This document shows positions 1 to 8,321 of a stretch of DNA of 64,000 nt, in pieces. Both the position numbers and the translations under genes were made by a program. Numbering within the stretch: position 1 is the first letter of the stretch; the number at the start of each line of letters is the position of its first letter. The stretch is from Marisediminitalea alba. Its GTDB lineage: Bacteria > Pseudomonadota > Gammaproteobacteria > Enterobacterales > Alteromonadaceae. The notes under the pieces are model-generated. The model did not search any database and had not been told where the DNA came from. It saw only the letters and a program-made list of their open reading frames with translations. The stretch is from positions 1 through 64,000 of the forward strand of contig NZ_PVNP01000198.1 in the NCBI RefSeq assembly GCF_002993365.1, written 5' to 3'.

Positions 1-306
1 AAATTAGAGAAAGACAGTGTGTTGTGTAGTGATGGCTATAAGCCCTACATAGCTCTTTCTGAGAAAAATGATTTAATACACAAGCGCTTAGATGTGGCAG
101 GAGGAATTAAGGTGATAGATAAAGTCTTTCACATTCAAAATGTTAACGCCTATCACAGCCGTCTGAAAGCGTGGATAAAACGGTTTCACGGAGTAGCCAC
201 AAAATACTTGGAACACTACCTGGGTTGGTTCAGGTTTATGGATAATCCAGAAAACCTTAACGAAAACAGGCTCTTTTCGATTCAACAACAGTTAATCCGA
301 ACATAG
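1..306 (+). mobile_element. IS1595-type (ISXO2-like) transposase, C-terminal fragment cut by window edge
   Basis: The reading frame is open from base 1 and ends at a TAG at 304-306, so only about the last 100 residues are visible. The motifs CSDGYKPY, then FHIQNVNAYHSRLKAW and RFHGVATKYLEHYLGW, are typical of the catalytic-domain end of IS1595/ISXO2 transposases, which move DNA by a DDE-type reaction. The first GTG in frame (19) is not a real start. I cannot tell whether the upstream part is intact. No terminal inverted repeat could be assigned downstream because the partner end lies outside the window. The identification is from motif memory and is fairly secure. Confidence 0.8.
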
Positions 307-368
307 CCAAAAGTATTCACTCTGGTTTACACATCAAATGAGTGTTAACCGTGGGTACAACTAAATAG

Positions 369-1538
369 TTACAATCCACATAAGTCCACAGCAGTAAAGT
401 ACACAGGAGCAGGGCAGGATGAAGGCGCCGTTGCTAAATCTGTGATACTCGTGGAAGTACAAACCTTGTAAGTGTAAACACACCAACCTGTGGTTTTAGC
501 CGTACTAGCTGGACCTCGGTATGGATCTCTGCGGGTTCCTGAACCCTCTGAGGGGTCATCCGGATGAGGATCGACTTTTTGCCCTTCTTCTTCAACAAAT
601 TCATTCCAACAATTTGACATTGTAGTATCCCAGAGTTGCACGACTTCACCTTCGACGAATAGCTGATTAACTTGCACTCCTTCTATTTTTGATATTTCCG
701 GATGCAGTTTGAAGCCAATATCGAGTCTATCATTGACATCGTCCAACTGACCCGAAACGGAAAGGTCAAACGTTAGGTTATTACCGGTTCCATACGTTTT
801 CGTTACCCGTAACGCCTTTTGGAAATATTCCATACCGAAACCATAACCTATTGCACCAACAGCAATATCAATTTGAGCCGAGTTTTGATAACCATCGTTA
901 GTAAACTCAGTCCAGCTTCTGCTCCCCATTCCCTCTCTAATATCGTCAGCAATACCCCTAAGAATATCTCGTCTTGATTCGGCTGATTTAAAATAAGAGG
1001 TAGGATGATTAGCGTCGCAAAAATCTTCTGCATCTGAAGAAGTAGCTTGGACTGAAAGCCCTAGGCTCGAAGCTGTAGGGGAGGTTATACTCTCTGTCTG
1101 ACTAAAATACTCGGTATGTACTTGATCGATAGCGGTTGAAATATCGTCCATCAAATTGAAAAATTTTGTAGAAATCTGAAGGTCTGCACTTGTAGGGTTC
1201 TGATCGAAAATACTGATGCTAGCGCCACCGAATCCAGGAATAACAACTAAATGAAACTTAAAAACACTTCTATCATTGACAGAAGTGATAATAATGTCTT
1301 GCTCTACTCCATCGCAAACCGATGGCGCCGATGGGAACGAACCGGGCATATCAGCAGTTGAGCAGCTTTCAACGACTGGCGCTTCTTGCATCGCTATTTG
1401 CTTAGCTTGCTCATACCCGCAGTTATAGCAGGCAAACGCTTTTGTTGCTTCACTCGCATTTGCAATCTGCACCCAACAAAGCGAGATTAATATAAATATT
1501 TTTTTAATAAAAATAATTCCTTTTATTACAAAAGCCAA
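369..1538 (-). CDS. Exported Cys-containing protein of unknown function
   Basis: I do not recognise this family. The product is up to 389 residues and begins with a hydrophobic signal peptide (KKIFILISLCW...) with a likely cleavage after ANA, so it should be exported. The mature part has about ten cysteines, including a CYNC pair near its N-terminus and clusters near the C-terminus, which suggests disulfides. The annotated start is a TTG without a clear ribosome site. A better-placed AAAAGGAA motif lies 9 nt before an in-frame ATT codon at 1508-1506, which would give a neater signal peptide. Base composition is more AT-rich than the neighbouring operon, and the gene sits between a transposase fragment and that operon, so recent acquisition is possible. 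It is on the same strand as the operon, 140 bp beyond its last gene. Confidence 0.7.
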   Translation of the reverse strand: MAFVIKGIIFIKKIFILISLCWVQIANASEATKAFACYNCGYEQAKQIAMQEAPVVESCSTADMPGSFPSAPSVCDGVEQDIIITSVNDRSVFKFHLVVIPGFGGASISIFDQNPTSADLQISTKFFNLMDDISTAIDQVHTEYFSQTESITSPTASSLGLSVQATSSDAEDFCDANHPTSYFKSAESRRDILRGIADDIREGMGSRSWTEFTNDGYQNSAQIDIAVGAIGYGFGMEYFQKALRVTKTYGTGNNLTFDLSVSGQLDDVNDRLDIGFKLHPEISKIEGVQVNQLFVEGEVVQLWDTTMSNCWNEFVEEEGQKVDPHPDDPSEGSGTRRDPYRGPASTAKTTGWCVYTYKVCTSTSITDLATAPSSCPAPVYFTAVDLCGL

Positions 1539-1678
1539 AGAGAATTAACGTATGAATCATAAGGTTACGAACATGTAGAGACCTTGTGCTAACTGCCCCC
1601 AACAGTGAAAGCTGCAGACTTATATATATTGGCAGAGCTAACGCCAATTACGTGCAGGCCTGGCTAACCAGATAACGC

Positions 1679-2659
1679 TTAGTCGAGCACAATAATAACG
1701 CCGGCTTCATTGAAAAAGCCTTTATCATTAAGCTCGATAATGCGCTCGGCATATTCGCTGGCCAGCACAATTTCGGTACGTGTATCACCATAAGTACGCA
1801 GCGCCTTAACTAACAGCGGGCGATTTCCAACCACCGGGTGCTGCACAGCAAAGTCCACATCGCGGGCGAACAAAGACACCAGTTGACCACGCTCCAGTAA
1901 GCGCTCATTACTAGCGCCCTGATCCGGGTAAACAACCGCGCCGCGTAACTGGCGAATCTTCGGACTCAGTGACGGAATAAAGTTACTGCCTCTGGCATCC
2001 ACTACCAGCCCGGTCGGCTGCACGTCGGCGGCCGGCCCAGGCTGGGCTTCCTGGCGACGGTTCTCAACCAGTTTTTGCTCGATGACCGACAAACGGCGGT
2101 TGAGCTTTTCCATTTCCTGCAGCCATGCCGGTTGCTCCAACTCTACATCATCCTGAGCATAGGCTTTACTGATCACTGCACCGCCTAACCAATCGAGAGT
2201 TGAGCGATAAAAACTTTGCAGACCGGTTTCCTGGTAGACTTCCTGATAAATCGTTTTAGACGCCTTACCGCCCAGGTTGATCACCATTTCAATTTTGCAG
2301 CTACCATCATTGGCAGGGGTGCGGCTGATAATGCGGGCATTACGAATAATCCCCTCCACTTCACTTTTTACCTCATCGTTACTCAACATGTAGTTGTCGA
2401 TAACGGTGGTCGCAGTAACCCGGACGCCCTGGGTTGCCTCCAGCAGATTACGCTGAGCATCCACCACTGCCGCACGGCACGCCAGTAATGGCCCGGCTTT
2501 ACCGCCCACATTGCCCGGCGGCAAACCATAACCTTCGGCAGAGACTTGCGCCGTGGTCCAGTTAATTTTACCGCCGGCCGCTGTCCATTCTTCATAATGA
2601 GCGTCCGCGGCAATGCTACTGCTGCTTACCAGCGCCAGGGCGAATAAAAGCTTTCTCAT
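1679..2659 (-). CDS. Exported LPP20/FlgP-like protein, last gene of the MCE operon
   Basis: The 326-residue product has a signal peptide (MRKLLFALALVSSSSIAADA). An N-terminal domain resembles the LPP20/FlgP group: GYGLPP, then a helix with AVVDAQRNLLEATQGVRV followed by TTVIDNYML. A predicted coiled segment (about residues 175-205) and a C-terminal domain starting near LVVDARGSNFIPSL follow. The same two-part plan is seen in the protein encoded at 8318-9343, so the two are probably paralogues. The start codon overlaps the upstream stop by one base (TAATG), which supports translational coupling. FlgP and related proteins form periplasmic or outer-membrane rings; a ring or scaffold role here is inference. 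It has no lipobox. Confidence 0.75.
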   Translation of the reverse strand: MRKLLFALALVSSSSIAADAHYEEWTAAGGKINWTTAQVSAEGYGLPPGNVGGKAGPLLACRAAVVDAQRNLLEATQGVRVTATTVIDNYMLSNDEVKSEVEGIIRNARIISRTPANDGSCKIEMVINLGGKASKTIYQEVYQETGLQSFYRSTLDWLGGAVISKAYAQDDVELEQPAWLQEMEKLNRRLSVIEQKLVENRRQEAQPGPAADVQPTGLVVDARGSNFIPSLSPKIRQLRGAVVYPDQGASNERLLERGQLVSLFARDVDFAVQHPVVGNRPLLVKALRTYGDTRTEIVLASEYAERIIELNDKGFFNEAGVIIVLD

Positions 2660-4500
2660 TATTTAGTCCTTACCTTACCTAAAATTGACGTTTCAGATGG
2701 CGCAGGTTGCCATTGGTTGCCCTCGGCTATGACCTCATAACTGGACGCGTTCTGAATATGAAACGGGAAATTATTCTGCAGCGTGCAGTCGGTCATATTG
2801 AGCTTGGCATAATCACTCACCACAATACCGGCCGTATTACTGCCGTCAATTACGCAGGAGCGTAAGGTCACATTGGATTCACCTTCGATACTCAACGCGG
2901 TAAAACGGCTGCCGGTTATCTCAATGGCTTCCAGCAGTGGCTGACCGGATTTAACCAGTATGCCGATGCCGGCACCGGAGATTTTTAGTCCTGAGATTTG
3001 TGTTGGTTTGGTATTGTTAACAATCAGGTATGGCTCCCGGCGCGCTTGTTCGCCACTGGCACGAATACGGATATCCTGTTTCAGCCCCCAGAAATACGCC
3101 TCACCATTAATTTCGATAGTCGCACCGGGTTCAAACTCCAGCACCACACCCGGCTCAATGTACAACTCACTGTCTTCTTCAAACACCACCTCACCTTTTA
3201 CCTGATAAGGACTAAAGGTTTCGGTTAGCGACAATATACCGGTATAACCACCCTGCAGCGGGCCACTCACAAAGGTTTGTTTACCCACTTCCTTTATATA
3301 GGTAGTCAGCGTCAGTGCCTTAGGCTCACTGGCATTGCCGGCCTCATCAATGGCCACCACCTCATAGGTACTCTTACTGAATGCTTCTGAATCAATGTCG
3401 AGGTTCACGAAGGAGTCACTGCTCTGCTGTATGACTTGACTACCGCCGTCATTGGTACGCGTTACTTTATAGGCGGCTGCAACTTCAGCATCCTGCCAGG
3501 CCAGTTTAAGGGTGGTTTCAGTCTGACTGCCTACCAGATTAGTGACCGGCGGTGGCGCTTCATTATCAAAATTCACCAGGCCGGTAATACTCAGCAGGGT
3601 ATTGGTGCTGCCATCGGTGTCTTGCAGAATACCGGTAACCGGCACCCGCTGTTCGTTCCAATCGGGTTGTACCGGGATCTCACTGATATAAATCCCTGGC
3701 TCCACTTCTTTAAGCTCGGTACGTAGCTGATTACCAAGCTCTACAAATGCCTGCAAACCTGCTTCGCCTTTCACGCCAACTTCGATTACGTCGCCATAGC
3801 GTAGCCATTTGCCAGCTTTGTCGTGAATAACTGATTCAATAAGAGGTCCGGCACTGCCTTTATAAAAGCGCGGTTGAGGAAATTCAAAAGCCACTTTGCG
3901 ACCCAGTTCGTCGGCGGCCGCGAGCAGGTTTTCATCATCCAGGTTCATGGCGGCAATCGCAGCATTGAGTAATAAGCCCCAGGCGGTAGTCGATACACCA
4001 CCGGCACGCTGAGTGACCTCATGCTCGCCGGTCCATACCACATCGCCTTTGGTGTTATACAGTGACAGTTTAATGCCCAGCCGGATCTCTGAATAAATTC
4101 CGGCAAAAAACCGTTCGAAGTCTACCACTTCACCAACCAGTACCCCTTCAACGCCCAGGTAAGACGCCATCTGAGTATGATCAAGCGGACCCGATGGCAG
4201 CCGTTTATCCACTTCCCCCGGATGCATTACCGAAAAGTTCCGGCCGGAAAGCTGGCTGTTAATGACTTGTCGAAGCAGCGGTCCGGCGACTTTTTCCTCG
4301 GTGACATTACTGAAGGGTAAAATGGCAATGCTCGAAGGAATCGCCTGCTGGTCACCGCTTACGCCGGTGTTGTTCTCAACTTCGCTGCTGGTTGAACGTT
4401 GCGGTGGACCCACCAGCACCGTGTCTTTTGTACTTACCGTACAACCAGCCAACACCAGACACACCGCACCTAACCACAGGCGCACAGACAGCTTATTCAT
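2659..4500 (-). CDS. Lipoprotein: GNA1162/DUF799-like domain, FN3 domain, beta-helix
   Basis: The 613-residue product starts with a lipoprotein signal ending in LVLAGC (Cys19). Residues about 55-215 look like the GNA1162/DUF799 family, a relative of the CsgG/TolB N-terminal fold (SSIAILPFSNVTEEKVAG, then YLGVEGVLVGEVVDF). An FN3-type domain follows near 315-410 (PPPVTNLVGSQTETTLKLAW), and the C-terminal part (about 430-600) has the short repeating strands of a right-handed parallel beta-helix. GNA1162-type lipoproteins are known beside CsgG-like and DUF4810 lipoproteins in other bacteria. The fusion to FN3 and a beta-helix is unusual. The gene overlaps the MCE gene upstream by 4 bp. It is probably an outer-membrane lipoprotein partner of the transporter (inference). 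Confidence 0.75.
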   Translation of the reverse strand: MNKLSVRLWLGAVCLVLAGCTVSTKDTVLVGPPQRSTSSEVENNTGVSGDQQAIPSSIAILPFSNVTEEKVAGPLLRQVINSQLSGRNFSVMHPGEVDKRLPSGPLDHTQMASYLGVEGVLVGEVVDFERFFAGIYSEIRLGIKLSLYNTKGDVVWTGEHEVTQRAGGVSTTAWGLLLNAAIAAMNLDDENLLAAADELGRKVAFEFPQPRFYKGSAGPLIESVIHDKAGKWLRYGDVIEVGVKGEAGLQAFVELGNQLRTELKEVEPGIYISEIPVQPDWNEQRVPVTGILQDTDGSTNTLLSITGLVNFDNEAPPPVTNLVGSQTETTLKLAWQDAEVAAAYKVTRTNDGGSQVIQQSSDSFVNLDIDSEAFSKSTYEVVAIDEAGNASEPKALTLTTYIKEVGKQTFVSGPLQGGYTGILSLTETFSPYQVKGEVVFEEDSELYIEPGVVLEFEPGATIEINGEAYFWGLKQDIRIRASGEQARREPYLIVNNTKPTQISGLKISGAGIGILVKSGQPLLEAIEITGSRFTALSIEGESNVTLRSCVIDGSNTAGIVVSDYAKLNMTDCTLQNNFPFHIQNASSYEVIAEGNQWQPAPSETSILGKVRTK

Positions 4501-5489
4501 GACTTGGATTCTCCTTCCACAGGCGGTGGTACCGCAGGGTCGTATAGGGATTCATCAGGCGGGAACAAACCATTATTTTCCCGCCCCTTGCCTGGTATCG
4601 GCGCGGGCTCCCCGCCCTGTAATAACCAATGTTGACGTAACTGGCGGGTGAGACCATTTACCTCAAACAATAAATTGTTAAGTAATGCCTGGGTTTCTGG
4701 CATGTCTGCCACAGTGGGTTCCATATTCACCGCGATAGCATTAATACTTTCCATTAACTGTGCCGACTGCTCTGCCACCTCGGCAAAGGTAGCCATATTA
4801 TCGTTCACCGTTTGCGAGCCTTCCTGCAGCGTGTTTTCCATCACCTGCATGGTGCGCTGCATCTGATTAAGCACGTCAGGCAACTGCTGACTGGCTTCGG
4901 TCATACTGGAGGTCAGCGCAGCAACGTTTTCCAGACTTTTCGTCAGTGAGTCCTGATTATCACTGACATTGGTCACTATGTTGTCGAGGTTCACCAGTAT
5001 ATCGGCCACTTTTTGTGACAGCGCCTGGATATCCCATTCCTGCATAAGATCCTGTATTGACCGTGGCTCTTCGGCTTCCAGCAAGGCGCCGTTTTGTAAT
5101 TGCCCCGCCGGCCCGGGAATAAAAGCAATGGCCGCGCCCGACAGCACGTTGTCAATGGCCAGCGTAGAATCTATCTTAAGCCGGCTTCCCGCCCGGTACA
5201 GTGGCTGGTATTCCCGTTGCATCACTAAGTCCAGCGCCACCTGCCCCTGCTCACTAAGGCGGATATTATCAATCCGGCCCACGCTGACACCATTAATTTT
5301 CACCGGCGAGCCCACGCTCAGTCCGAACGACGAAGAAAGGTTAGCCCGAAAACGCAGTTGATCGGCGTGTTGTTCCTGTAAATCCTCAAACAGTAACCAG
5401 CCAGCCAGTAACACAGCCACAACCACAAACAAACCAAGCAGCGTATCCTGCGCACGGGAAGACAGCGACTGTGATGGCGCAAAGCTCAT
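4497..5489 (-). CDS. MCE-domain protein (MlaD-like)
   Basis: The product is 330 residues with one N-terminal membrane anchor (about 17-34) followed by an MCE domain (about 40-118). Features are SSSFGLSVGSPVKINGVSVGRIDNI and LAIDNVLSGAAIAFIPG. MCE proteins form hexameric periplasmic rings that carry lipids or other hydrophobic molecules between membranes. After the MCE domain there is a long helical stretch with MTEASQQLP and NQMQRTMQVMENTLQEG, as in longer MCE proteins where helices build a needle or tube. It overlaps the ABC gene upstream and the lipoprotein gene downstream by 4 bp each. It is the presumed substrate-handling subunit of the permease encoded at 6139-6930. The family is clear; the substrate is unknown. 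Confidence 0.9.
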   Translation of the reverse strand: MSFAPSQSLSSRAQDTLLGLFVVVAVLLAGWLLFEDLQEQHADQLRFRANLSSSFGLSVGSPVKINGVSVGRIDNIRLSEQGQVALDLVMQREYQPLYRAGSRLKIDSTLAIDNVLSGAAIAFIPGPAGQLQNGALLEAEEPRSIQDLMQEWDIQALSQKVADILVNLDNIVTNVSDNQDSLTKSLENVAALTSSMTEASQQLPDVLNQMQRTMQVMENTLQEGSQTVNDNMATFAEVAEQSAQLMESINAIAVNMEPTVADMPETQALLNNLLFEVNGLTRQLRQHWLLQGGEPAPIPGKGRENNGLFPPDESLYDPAVPPPVEGESKS

Positions 5490-6142
5490 TGTACTTCCTC
5501 CAGTTGATGGTTATGGATTGCCAGTACCCGGTCGGCAAAGTCGGTGCGATCGCCGGCGGTGACCGTCATCACTACCGCATACTGATGCGCTTGCTGTTCC
5601 CTGAGCAACACATTTAGCATATTTTCACGCATTTCGTGTGACATTCCGCTTTGCACTTCATCCAGTAGTATCAGTTTAGGCCGAAACACCATGGCCCGTA
5701 ACAGGTTCATCATACGGGTTTGCACATCATTCAGCTGATGCGGTTCGAGCGCCAGTAATTCGGTTATTGCCAGCGCCTCTGCCAGGGGCTCTATGTGTTC
5801 AGCAATTTCCTTTTCAGACATCCGCGTATGGTACAGCATCGGAAAGGCAATGTTATTGTAGTTAGTAAATATACTCAGTAACCCACCGTCTTCAAAAGCC
5901 ATACAGGTAGCTTTAAACCGCGCCTGTTCGGTCATATCCCTGAGCGATAAGCCTTCGATAATGATGTTGCCGTCATCCGGTTCGCACAGCCCGGCAGCCA
6001 GCTTTAAAAGACTCGACCCACCATCGAGCACGCCAGTTTCCACACACACAATTTCACCGCTATTAACGCGCAGGTTGAGCTGCCGGAACACCACATTATC
6101 GTTAAACCGCAAATCAACATTATCTATCTGTAAGCAAGTCAT
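5486..6142 (-). CDS. Degenerate MlaF-like ABC subunit (probable pseudo-ATPase)
   Basis: The 218-residue protein aligns along its length with MlaF-type ABC ATPases, but most nucleotide-handling motifs are altered. The Walker A region reads TGVLDGGSS (36-44), so the invariant Lys is Gly42. The Q-loop Gln is Glu (CMAFEDGG), the signature is LNDVQ instead of LSGGQ, and the switch His is replaced (VVMTVTAG). Walker B (LILLDE) is kept. The reading frame is intact and coupled by 4 bp overlaps on both sides, so this is not a decaying pseudogene but probably a maintained protein that cannot hydrolyse ATP in the usual way. It may play a structural role, or pair with an ATPase encoded elsewhere. The family call is firm; the loss of activity is inferred from motifs. 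Confidence 0.88.
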   Translation of the reverse strand: MTCLQIDNVDLRFNDNVVFRQLNLRVNSGEIVCVETGVLDGGSSLLKLAAGLCEPDDGNIIIEGLSLRDMTEQARFKATCMAFEDGGLLSIFTNYNNIAFPMLYHTRMSEKEIAEHIEPLAEALAITELLALEPHQLNDVQTRMMNLLRAMVFRPKLILLDEVQSGMSHEMRENMLNVLLREQQAHQYAVVMTVTAGDRTDFADRVLAIHNHQLEEVQ

Positions 6143-6930
6143 AGGTACACCAGGTAAGACAAGCCCACGTTCAGCACAAAAAAGGCAAACAGTTGAAAGG
6201 TGTTTGAATTAGAAATTGCCCGCGACACATCGGTAAAACGGTCTTGTACATTGTAGCCAAAAAACAGACTCGCCAGACCAATCAGGCAACCGCCCACCAG
6301 CGCCTTGGTCATACTCACCAGCACTTCGGTGAAAGTGAGCTGCTCTAGCAGGGCACGGATAAATGCCATCAGTGTAATGCCACCCTCATGATATAACTCG
6401 ATGACCGCATAGGAGGTAAACACGCATATCAGATTAAAATAGAAAAACATCAGCAACAAAGACAGCGGAAACGCAAAGAACACGGGCAGCAAGAAAACCA
6501 GTGCCGGACTCATATTCACCGCAGACAAAGCATCAAACTGGCGGTATAGCTGCATTTGCCCCACTTCTGCGGTTACCGCCGAAGCTGAACGCGCGATCAG
6601 TATAATGCCGGAAATTAGCGGGCCGATTTCCCGATTCACCACAATATTAAAAAACTGCGCGTAGTAATCGATAAACTGCATATTATTGGGAATAACCGAA
6701 TAAGCCTTGGACATCACGAACACGCCCAGCAACACAGCAATAATAGTGTTGATCGACGCTGCTCTGAGGCCTGAGTTATACAACTGACGCTTAAACAGCA
6801 ACCAGAATATACGACGCCGCTGAGGCTTTAAAAGTTGCGGGCAGGTATTAATCGCCAGCCCGAGCAGACCGGTTATCCCTACCAGCACATTGGCATAACG
6901 CCGGGCTCTTAATCCCAGGCTACTGAGCAT
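6139..6930 (-). CDS. MlaE-family ABC permease
   Basis: This is an inner-membrane permease of the MlaE type, with several hydrophobic helices and the family signature region NREIGPLISGIILIARSASAVTAEVGQM. MlaE proteins bind the MCE hexamer on the periplasmic side and an ABC ATPase on the cytoplasmic side. The frame is open to 7017, but the ATG at 6930 is preferred: it has AGGGA 8 nt upstream, gives an N-terminus of usual length (263 residues), and starts just inside the stop of the upstream lipoprotein gene. Its 3' end overlaps the ABC gene by 4 bp. A conserved Glu in NREIGP sits in the expected coupling region. Confidence 0.9.
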   Translation of the reverse strand: MLSSLGLRARRYANVLVGITGLLGLAINTCPQLLKPQRRRIFWLLFKRQLYNSGLRAASINTIIAVLLGVFVMSKAYSVIPNNMQFIDYYAQFFNIVVNREIGPLISGIILIARSASAVTAEVGQMQLYRQFDALSAVNMSPALVFLLPVFFAFPLSLLLMFFYFNLICVFTSYAVIELYHEGGITLMAFIRALLEQLTFTEVLVSMTKALVGGCLIGLASLFFGYNVQDRFTDVSRAISNSNTFQLFAFFVLNVGLSYLVYL

Positions 6931-7639
6931 GAACCGTATCCCTGCGCCAGGCTCTGACCTGCTCTGCCCGGGCGGCCTCGCCCAGCAGACTAAGCAGCAG
7001 CGCTGCCCGCGACGCATAATCCGCTGCCGTGTCCGGTTGTCCCTGCTCGTATTTTAACTTTGCCAGTAAAAAATAGCTGTCTGCCATATTATGGCGGGCA
7101 TCAAACTGCTCAAATAACACCAAGGCTTTTTGTAAAGCTGGCTCATTAAAGGCAGCTTTACCAGAGAGATAACACTGTAGGGCTAACCACTCGGTTGTTT
7201 GTGTACTGTTGAGGCAGCTATCCACACTGATATCGAAGATAGCCCGGTAAGAGGCGTCGCTGGCCGGCAGTGCTGCCATGGCCCGCGCATAATCATCCCG
7301 ATTGCCGGTAATAAAATACTGCCCCAGGTGGGCTCTTGCCTGGGCTAACTCATCGCCCTGAATAATTGCCACGTCCAGCAGTGCCGCACAATCATCGGTG
7401 ACTCCCGTGGAGGCAACCCCTCGCTGGCATAATTTCCACAGCGCCTTCGCCATCAGTGGCAGGTCGTTATTCAGATAGGCCTGATTGGCAATATTACGCA
7501 TGGCGTACACCGGAAAACCGGCGTCCCGGGCAAGCTGTTGATATTGTGCAGACAGGCTGGGCGGTGGTGGCGTGCTACCACACCCCCACAACAATGCAGC
7601 GCAGCAAAAGCTAAGTGTTCGGAATATCGCCATGTTCAT
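6920..7639 (-). CDS. Lipoprotein with TPR-like helices
   Basis: The product is up to 239 residues and carries a lipoprotein signal (LSFCCAALLWGC, then a Pro-rich STPPPPS linker). The rest is helical, with repeated A-x-A patterns and pairs such as ALVLFEQFDARHNMADSYFLLAKLKYEQGQPDTAADYASRA cut into TPR-like units near the C-terminus (about 180-235). I find no enzymatic motif. The start at 7639 lies inside the end of the upstream gene; a second ATG is two codons downstream. Its 3' end overlaps the permease start. It is likely a periplasm-facing lipoprotein that docks other members of this operon (inference). Confidence 0.7.
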   Translation of the reverse strand: MNMAIFRTLSFCCAALLWGCGSTPPPPSLSAQYQQLARDAGFPVYAMRNIANQAYLNNDLPLMAKALWKLCQRGVASTGVTDDCAALLDVAIIQGDELAQARAHLGQYFITGNRDDYARAMAALPASDASYRAIFDISVDSCLNSTQTTEWLALQCYLSGKAAFNEPALQKALVLFEQFDARHNMADSYFLLAKLKYEQGQPDTAADYASRAALLLSLLGEAARAEQVRAWRRDTVHAQ

Positions 7640-8321
7640 AACTTAGCCTTACCATACGAGTGAGTGTATGGAGGTTATCTTCCGTGTTCACGTAGCGGTT
7701 AAGCAACGTCATGATTTCATCCTGCGACATTTGTTCCTGCATAAATTTTATACTGCGGCGCAGAGGTTTTAGCTCGTTAGTCGAAAGCTGAATTTCCAGC
7801 AAATCAACAAAGTCATCGTAATCACCTTTTAAAAACAGTTTGCGACTGCGACGCATAAAGTTCCAGTCAGAGAACTTACGCAAATATTTCGACATCACCG
7901 TACCTAAGGCAAATGCCATGGCCATAGCAATAAGATCAAAGAGTTTATCAAGAGTGAGTTCTTCTAGCTGCTGGGCCTGCTCACTCACCGACGCATCGTA
8001 AATAGACCGTATTACTTCTATCCGGCGGGCCGCAAGGGCATTCAGGGGGTTAATTTCCAGCGCCCGGCGAAAGGCCACTTCGGCCTCGGCTATCTGCTTA
8101 TTTTCGTACAACGCATCACCATAGAGAGACAGCAGCATGTCATTGCCCGGGTACTGTACCGTGGCATTCTCCAGATAACGAATAGCTTCTTCGTACTCGC
8201 CGCTTTCAATGAGGATTTGCGCTTCGACAATCGCTACTTTGGGTGACGCATGGGCAACCGGCTGGCAAAACACCAGCAGCAGGCACACCAATAACCCTCG
8301 ATAGCAGGTGGCGCTCATCAT
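7611..8321 (-). CDS. TPR protein with signal sequence and internal membrane segment
   Basis: The 236-residue product begins with a signal sequence (GLLVCLLLVFCQPVAHA), then has about two to three TPR units (about 27-100: ILIESGEYEEAIRYLENA, YGDALYENKQIAEAEVAFRRALEINP). A hydrophobic segment at about 128-150 (LFDLIAMAMAFALGTVMSKYL) and a charged helical C-terminus follow. This layout would put the TPRs in the periplasm and the tail in the cytoplasm, so the protein could bridge envelope and cytosolic parts of the system. The start overlaps the upstream stop by 4 bp (ATGA). No close family is recognised. Confidence 0.7.
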   Translation of the reverse strand: MMSATCYRGLLVCLLLVFCQPVAHASPKVAIVEAQILIESGEYEEAIRYLENATVQYPGNDMLLSLYGDALYENKQIAEAEVAFRRALEINPLNALAARRIEVIRSIYDASVSEQAQQLEELTLDKLFDLIAMAMAFALGTVMSKYLRKFSDWNFMRRSRKLFLKGDYDDFVDLLEIQLSTNELKPLRRSIKFMQEQMSQDEIMTLLNRYVNTEDNLHTLTRMVRLSYEHGDIPNT

